A stretch of 17,750 nucleotides of DNA from positions 1-17,750 of the forward strand of contig JAAEPW010000784.1 in NCBI GenBank assembly GCA_024232355.1. Direction: 5' to 3'. This document shows positions 14,843 through 17,750 of this stretch, one piece after another (position 1 is the first letter of the stretch; each line of letters opens with the position of its first letter). Under the pieces are notes generated by a model. That model ran no database searches, was not told the DNA's origin, and saw only the letters and a list, made by a program, of their open reading frames with translations. Source of the DNA: Chloroflexota bacterium (GTDB lineage Bacteria > Chloroflexota > Anaerolineae > B4-G1). Position numbers and translations under genes: made by a program.

Positions 14843-14861
14843 CCTAAATCACGCGCGCATG

Positions 14862-15449
14862 CTACAGATCAGTAGATAAAGGTGCTTGCCAGGAAGAACG
14901 CGGCGCAGCCGAATTGTTGCCCCAGCGACCACCCATCCCGTCACCCTGCCGGCCGCCATAGGTGCTGCCACCCATCATCCCACAACCTCCACGACCATAG
15001 CTGCCCTGACCGCCATAGCCTAGGCCAAAGTCTTTGAGACGATACGCCATATGCTCAGTCATCTGTGCAATCATCTCGTCAGCTTGCTCTTGGGCCATGT
15101 AGCCATCAGCCACAGCTTGCTCCAGCTGCTCGACGCGCGGGGCGATGAGTGCGTCTACCAGGTCATCCAGACTGACGCCTTGCGCTTCCGCAAGCTCGGC
15201 GATGGTCTGCCCGGCGGACAGAGCCTCGTACAATTCTTCGGACGTCATCCCTAGCGCATCGGCCAGGATAGTGGGCATCGTACCGTGATATCCAAAGCCG
15301 CCCATCCCATAACCATACCCGCCGCACGTCTCGCCATAAGGACAGACGCCGTCGGTTGGGGGAAACGATTCCTGGGCAAACACTGCGCCAGCCACAACCA
15401 ACGCCAACACTACTACCACCAATACTCCTACACTAACTTTTTTGAACAA
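14862..15449 (-). CDS. Secreted Gly/Met-rich helical-repeat protein
   Basis: This 195-residue protein has a Sec signal peptide (~1-27, FKKVSVGVLVVVVLALVVAGAVFAQ). A Cys/Gly/Tyr/His-rich segment follows (CPYGETCGGYGYGMGGFGYH). One ~80-residue helical repeat (~58-138, TILADALGMTSEELYEAL...VSLDDLVDAL...MAQEQADEMIAQM) comes next, then a Gly-rich tail with CGMMGG and the end STDL. TTG 15449 is chosen because it aligns with the ATG of the paralogue (FKKVS) and lies ~23 nt after the predicted transcription start. The longer frame to 15500 starts inside the regulatory repeats. A GAGAG precedes it as a weak SD. The exported Met/Cys/His-rich regions could bind metal. A CpxP/Spy-like accessory role is an analogy, not homology. 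Confidence 0.75.
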   Translation of the reverse strand: MFKKVSVGVLVVVVLALVVAGAVFAQESFPPTDGVCPYGETCGGYGYGMGGFGYHGTMPTILADALGMTSEELYEALSAGQTIAELAEAQGVSLDDLVDALIAPRVEQLEQAVADGYMAQEQADEMIAQMTEHMAYRLKDFGLGYGGQGSYGRGGCGMMGGSTYGGRQGDGMGGRWGNNSAAPRSSWQAPLSTDL

Positions 15450-15478
15450 TTTGGATCTCTCGTTTTCTAGTTGACTGG

Positions 15479-15521
15479 ATTGTATCACAGAGATGTTCAA
15501 AAGTTGTTAAAAAGATGTTGA
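15479..15521 (-). promoter_or_regulatory. Promoter with three 11-bp direct repeats, proximal secreted gene
   Basis: On the minus strand, repeats TCAACATCTTT (15521-15511), TTAACAACTTT (15510-15500) and TGAACATCTCT (15499-15489) are contiguous. They end 4 bp before TACAAT (15484-15479), which has a TGA extended -10. No separate -35 is present because the repeats occupy its place, as a Pho box does in PhoB-activated promoters. The architecture is the same as at 16827-16869. Confidence 0.7.
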
Positions 15522-15557
15522 CATTTGATTTGGACTTGACCTGTGCGGTAACTACTT

Positions 15558-15576
15558 TGACAATGTCACATTGTCA
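15558..15576. promoter_or_regulatory. Perfect 8-bp inverted repeat, operator-like
   Basis: TGACAATG TCA CATTGTCA lies ~40 bp upstream of the 11-bp repeat array of the secreted-protein promoter. It may be an additional dimeric regulator site. Nothing similar was seen at the paralogous promoter, so support is weak. Otherwise 15522-15848 holds no credible gene. Confidence 0.3.
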
Positions 15577-15729
15577 CATGGGTGCATTTCTGGAATTGTG
15601 AGCACGAATGTTCGGCAGTGCTTTTCGAGCCAAAGACACTTTTGCTGACCAGAAATCACTATGACAACAATGCAATTCACAACCTTCACAAAGGTAAGCT
15701 GAGTAGTAACCTTGTGCGGTTGTAAAGAT

Positions 15730-15818
15730 AGGACACAGATTAGGGCAACCGTAGGTTGCACGGATTTCACGGATAAATTTCAAGCAAAGCAACAAAATCC
15801 ATGTTGATCCATGTCCAG
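15730..15818. repeat. ACGGATTTC-type dispersed repeat
   Basis: The segment has GGACACAGATTAGG, a GCAACC/GGTTGC hairpin (15745-15759), CACGGATTTCACGGATAAATT, and then a partly inverted ATCCATGTTGATCCATGT. The first part recurs at 16904-16927 (GGACACGGATTTCACGGATA). Its period is about 10 bp and it is non-coding. Confidence 0.45.
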
Positions 15819-15848
15819 ATAAATCGCATTGATTTTGGGAAAAGCATC

Positions 15849-15878
15849 GACTCCAGTTGCCCCGGCAACTGGAGTCGG
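15849..15878 (-). terminator. Perfect 14-bp hairpin after distal secreted-protein gene
   Basis: CGACTCCAGTTGCC/GGCAACTGGAGTCG with a 2-bp centre lies 32 bp after the stop codon. On the minus strand it is followed by ATGCTTTTCCC, a short T-tract. It shares its arm sequence with the hairpin at 14804-14842 after the paralogous gene, so the 3' structure was duplicated with the gene. Confidence 0.6.
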
Positions 15879-15910
15879 TTCGGAAAAGTGTAGCAGATCT
15901 AGGGTTATGG

Positions 15911-16762
15911 TTACAGATCGGCTGACGGAGCTGCCTGCCCGGGGAAACCGGGGGCGTTCCCGTTACCGCTCCGGGGGCCACCGTTCATACCACCCGAACG
16001 ATCGCGGGGACCACCCTGCATTTGGCCCGGACCGGATTCCAGCATCTGGAGTATGTGCTCTTCCATCTGTATGATCTGTTCGTCGGCCTGCTCTTGGGTG
16101 ATGCGGCCTTCGTCCACCGCCTGCTGGATGCGCTCGAGCATCGGGGCCATAAGCGCGTCAACGAGATCCTCCATGGCCACTCCTTGCGCCTCGGCCAACT
16201 CGGCGACGGTCTGCCCGTCAGACAATGCCTCGTGCAACTCCTCGACGGTCAGACCCAACGCCTCGGCCAGGACCTCGGGCTGTGGGCCACCCCGGCGACC
16301 ACCACCAGGGCCACCGCGTCCTTGACCTGGGCCAGAGCCGAACAACGACCCGGATTCCAATGCTTTGAGCATGTGCTCTTCTATCTGCGCGATCCGCTCG
16401 TCGGCCTGTTCCTGGGTGATGCGGCCATCGTCCACTGCCTGCTGGATGCGTTCGAGCATCGGGGCTGTGAGCGCGTCCACGAGATCATCCAGGCTCATAC
16501 CTTGCGCCTCGGCCAACTCGACGATGGACTCACCCAGCGCCGTCTGTACCTCCTCGACGGTCAGGTCCAGCGCCTCTGCGAGAGCCTTGAGCGGTTGTCC
16601 ACCAGGCCCACGAGGACCACGCATTCCGAGGTCTTCACCGGCTTGCTGCGGGCGTCCGCCGCCATCGGTTGGCGGTGTCGGCTCTTGGGCCGCAACGATA
16701 CCTGTTATGCCCAACGCCACCACCATCACTGCCAATATACCTAAACTAACCTTTTTGAACAT
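15911..16762 (-). CDS. Secreted protein with two helical repeats (paralogue)
   Basis: This 283-residue protein has a signal peptide (~1-26, MFKKVSLGILAVMVVALGITGIVAAQ) and a Gly/Pro/Arg-rich linker. Two ~80-residue helical repeats (~58-138 and ~162-243) follow, each with LTVEE, ELAEAQG, EDLVDAL/DDLVDAL, PMLERIQQAVD.GRITQEQADE and I.QMEEH-like motifs. A Gly-rich spacer separates them, and a Gly/Met-rich tail ends SADL. The start ATG has AGGAGGT 5 bp upstream. The frame is open up to 16966, but that part would contain the promoter. It lacks the cysteines of its paralogue. The repeats resemble secreted helical-hairpin proteins of Gram-positive-type bacteria, but I cannot name the family with certainty. 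It is probably co-regulated with 14862-15449. Confidence 0.8.
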   Translation of the reverse strand: MFKKVSLGILAVMVVALGITGIVAAQEPTPPTDGGGRPQQAGEDLGMRGPRGPGGQPLKALAEALDLTVEEVQTALGESIVELAEAQGMSLDDLVDALTAPMLERIQQAVDDGRITQEQADERIAQIEEHMLKALESGSLFGSGPGQGRGGPGGGRRGGPQPEVLAEALGLTVEELHEALSDGQTVAELAEAQGVAMEDLVDALMAPMLERIQQAVDEGRITQEQADEQIIQMEEHILQMLESGPGQMQGGPRDRSGGMNGGPRSGNGNAPGFPGQAAPSADL

Positions 16763-16787
16763 TTTGCACCTCCTGGCAAAATCTGGT

Positions 16788-16807
16788 GTTTTCCACTTGC
16801 GGAAAAC
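16788..16807 (-). other. 5' leader hairpin of distal secreted gene
   Basis: GTTTTCC/GGAAAAC, a 7-bp stem with a 6-nt loop, lies between the predicted transcription start (~16820) and the Shine-Dalgarno. It is absent from the short leader of the paralogue. A stabilising or regulatory role is possible but unproven. Confidence 0.35.
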
Positions 16808-16826
16808 GCTTGTCAATATTGACCAG

Positions 16827-16869
16827 ATTGTAGCATGGGGGTGTTCAAAAGTTGTTAAGAAGGTATTGA
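16827..16869 (-). promoter_or_regulatory. Promoter with three 11-bp direct repeats, distal secreted gene
   Basis: On the minus strand, TCAATACCTTC (16869-16859), TTAACAACTTT (16858-16848) and TGAACACCCCC (16847-16837) are contiguous. They end 4 bp before TACAAT (16832-16827), which has a TGC extended -10. The middle repeat is identical to that of the paralogue's promoter. The second position changes C, T, G in the same order in both promoters. Confidence 0.7.
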
Positions 16870-16903
16870 CGTTTGATTTGGCTTTCAACTTTGCGGTTGC
16901 ATA

Positions 16904-16950
16904 GGACACGGATTTCACGGATAAATTTCTTGGTTCTGACGGATTCTGTG
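16904..16950. repeat. ACGGATTTC-type dispersed repeat, second copy
   Basis: GGACACGGATTTCACGGATA matches the segment near 15731-15775. A further GACGGATTCTGTGG follows. It is non-coding and lies just upstream of the distal secreted-gene promoter. The stretch 16870-17196 otherwise contains the two palindromes listed next. It also has a 33-codon ATG frame (17065-17165) with protein-like sequence (ETLEQLGVEV, RERVHGGDIYAQL) but no clear SD, possibly a gene remnant. Confidence 0.4.
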
Positions 16951-16999
16951 GTTGGAAAGATGACAAGATTTGTGATTGGCAAGGAATGTATACTAGACT

Positions 17000-17090
17000 A
17001 GTGTTTCGCGGCGTAAATAAACCTACAGTTCAAAATTGCCGACTATCAACGCAGACTACCTATTATGATGCTAATCTGCCGCGAAACACT
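17000..17090. repeat. 91-bp element with perfect 13-bp terminal inverted repeats
   Basis: AGTGTTTCGCGGC (17000-17012) and GCCGCGAAACACT (17078-17090) are perfect inverted repeats. The interior is AT-richer. It may be a small MITE-like element or a large hairpin upstream of the gene at 17197. Confidence 0.45.
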
Positions 17091-17121
17091 TGAGCAGTTG
17101 GGCGTTGAAGTTTGTATTACG

Positions 17122-17137
17122 CGTGAACGTGTTCACG
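17122..17137. promoter_or_regulatory. Operator-like palindrome CGTGAAC-GT-GTTCACG
   Basis: This is a 16-bp near-continuous palindrome, 59 bp upstream of the start of the small gene at 17197. It is typical in size for a dimeric repressor site. No convincing promoter hexamers could be fixed around it. Confidence 0.3.
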
Positions 17138-17196
17138 GTGGGGATATTTACGCTCAACTGCACTAGGGCTATACATTTCTCCAGGAGGCAGAGCAT

Positions 17197-17436
17197 ATGT
17201 CATCGTCTAATCGTAAAAAGAAGTGTAGCACAGAAAAAGACTTTGATCCACTGGAGAACAAGTCGAAACAGATATGTCTGTTTATTGAGCAAGAGGAATT
17301 GATCAGATATTCTAGGACCCACAAGCATTTCGCCAGTGTTTGGATCAGAATATTGTATCTCCATTACTACAACAGAGTGGTGTCCCATCAGTTAATATGT
17401 TACCACTACGGCTACTTTTTTATGCAGAACTCTTGA
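17197..17436 (+). CDS. Small protein of unknown function
   Basis: The protein has 79 residues. The N-terminus is Lys/Ser-rich (MSSSNRKKKCSTEKDF). A stretch rich in Tyr, His and aromatic residues follows (~45-75, IRILYLHYY...YHYGYFF), with no clear membrane helix. I recognise no family. The case for a real gene is the strong AGGAGG (17183-17188), 8 bp before the ATG. Against it are the short length and the neighbouring gene debris. The next frame is a recombinase remnant, so it may belong to a decayed mobile element. Confidence 0.4.
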   Translation: MSSSNRKKKCSTEKDFDPLENKSKQICLFIEQEELIRYSRTHKHFASVWIRILYLHYYNRVVSHQLICYHYGYFFMQNS

Positions 17437-17454
17437 AAAAGGAAACAAAACTAG

Positions 17455-17631
17455 ACTTTGGCTCTTACACAGCCGACGGTTGAGGCACTAAAGACTTGGC
17501 TTGAGGTTAGGCCAAAGAGGAAAGAGAAGTGGTTTTTTGTCAGTTTCAGGCCAAAAAAGAAGCACGATGGGCGTTTGACGGAGCGCGGTGTATCGCACAT
17601 GCTCAACAGACGAGCAGAGCAGGCGGGGGTG
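17455..17631 (+). pseudogene. Tyrosine recombinase (phage integrase family) remnant
   Basis: The frame encodes LTQPTVEALKTWLEVRP, WFFVSF and then GRLTERGVSHMLNRRAEQAGV. This is the part of XerC/D-type integrases just before the HxLRH motif. A stop codon (17452-17454) cuts the 5' side. The 3' side is replaced by the repeat array at 17636. The catalytic Arg, His and Tyr residues are absent. The open frame continues to 17712 but encodes only repeat sequence. Confidence 0.55.
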
Positions 17632-17635
17632 TTTT

Positions 17636-17749
17636 TGTCAACTGAAAACAGGGCCATTTGTTTATCGAAAACAGGGCCATTTAGGTCATTTAGCATGAAC
17701 TGTGACAATTGAAAACAGGGCCATTTGTTTACCGAAAACAGGGCCACTA
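17636..17749. repeat. Duplicated GAAAACAGGGCCA repeat array, probable mobile-element end
   Basis: GAAAACAGGGCCA occurs at 17644, 17667, 17711 and 17734, with intervals 23, 44 and 23. The pairs sit in two 47-bp direct copies (17636-17682 and 17703-17749), each opening with TG(T/A)CAA(C/T)T. It interrupts the integrase frame and begins with TG. Multiple short terminal repeats are typical of IS21-family ends. The rest of any element lies outside the window, so iterons of a replicon cannot be excluded. Confidence 0.5.
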
Positions 17750-17750
17750 A

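Noticed and set aside
15450..15500. Start at TTG 15500 for the proximal secreted protein
   Set aside because: This codon lies in the second 11-bp repeat, upstream of the predicted transcription start. Alignment with the paralogue starts at FKKVS.
15590..15605. GGAATTGTGAGC, identical to half of the E. coli lac operator
   Set aside because: The second half does not match and no LacI-type or sugar gene is nearby; it is a chance match.
15574..15981. Minus-strand 135-codon frame between the two secreted genes
   Set aside because: It crosses the 3' hairpin and the dispersed repeat, overlaps the 3' end of the real gene and has no protein-like features.
16022..16904. Plus-strand frames of 240 and 179 codons opposite the distal secreted gene
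   Set aside because: They are low-complexity mirror frames of a repetitive gene, without a ribosome binding site.
16763..16966. Longer N-terminus for the distal secreted protein
   Set aside because: The added 68 codons contain the promoter box and -10. The signal peptide begins at 16762 with AGGAGGT in front.
17636..17749. CRISPR array
   Set aside because: There are only four 13-bp repeats with 23/44/23 spacing, and the spacers are themselves duplicated, which does not fit CRISPR.

Overview
The window looks like chromosomal DNA from a member of the Chloroflexota (an Anaerolineae/Caldilineae-type lineage). This is inference. It rests on two large secreted parallel beta-helix proteins with SLRQAI/SLREAI N-terminal motifs, choice-of-anchor-D-like and PKD-like Ig domains and a C-terminal 'IYLPVVLR' tail, and on the many short palindromic repeats between genes. 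No rRNA or tRNA gene and no CRISPR array was seen.

Left half, plus strand. Two palindromic repeat elements lie at 15-98 and 142-337. A GNAT-family acetyltransferase (357-1142) follows, then a structured element with terminal inverted repeats (1147-1338). Next come two tandem paralogous surface proteins (1701-4979 and 5649-7709). Each has a nearly identical ~380-bp leader in front and a hairpin behind, and the two hairpins differ by compensatory changes. An OmpR-family response regulator (7967-8644) and a histidine kinase (8651-10093) come next. Their promoter has an extended -10 and three TCTCAGC direct repeats at exactly 11-bp spacing, the layout of an OmpR/PhoB-type binding site.

Middle, 10094-11714. 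This is a repeat-rich zone around a lone minus-strand tail-tube (gp19-like) gene (10744-11247). It has two minus-strand terminator-like hairpins, a 133-bp perfect-arm palindrome, two diverged copies of an ~65-80-bp repeat, and a plus-strand zinc-finger-like gene remnant.

Right half, minus strand, read right to left. Two related secreted helical proteins (16762-15911 and 15449-14862) are followed by a second response regulator (14793-14101), a histidine kinase (14104-12686) and a membrane protein whose zinc ribbon is split by two membrane helices (12635-11715). Both secreted-protein promoters carry three 11-bp direct repeats (core TNAACANCTTT) ending exactly 4 bp before an extended -10 TACAAT. 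The adjacent regulator is therefore a good candidate to control both genes, giving a self-contained envelope-sensing regulon. The same hairpin follows both secreted genes. In the proximal copy it is merged with the regulator's own promoter, which appears to drive a leaderless mRNA.

Right edge. A small plus-strand gene of unknown function (17197-17436) precedes a tyrosine-recombinase remnant. The remnant is cut off by a duplicated array of GAAAACAGGGCCA repeats that looks like the end of a mobile element running out of the window.
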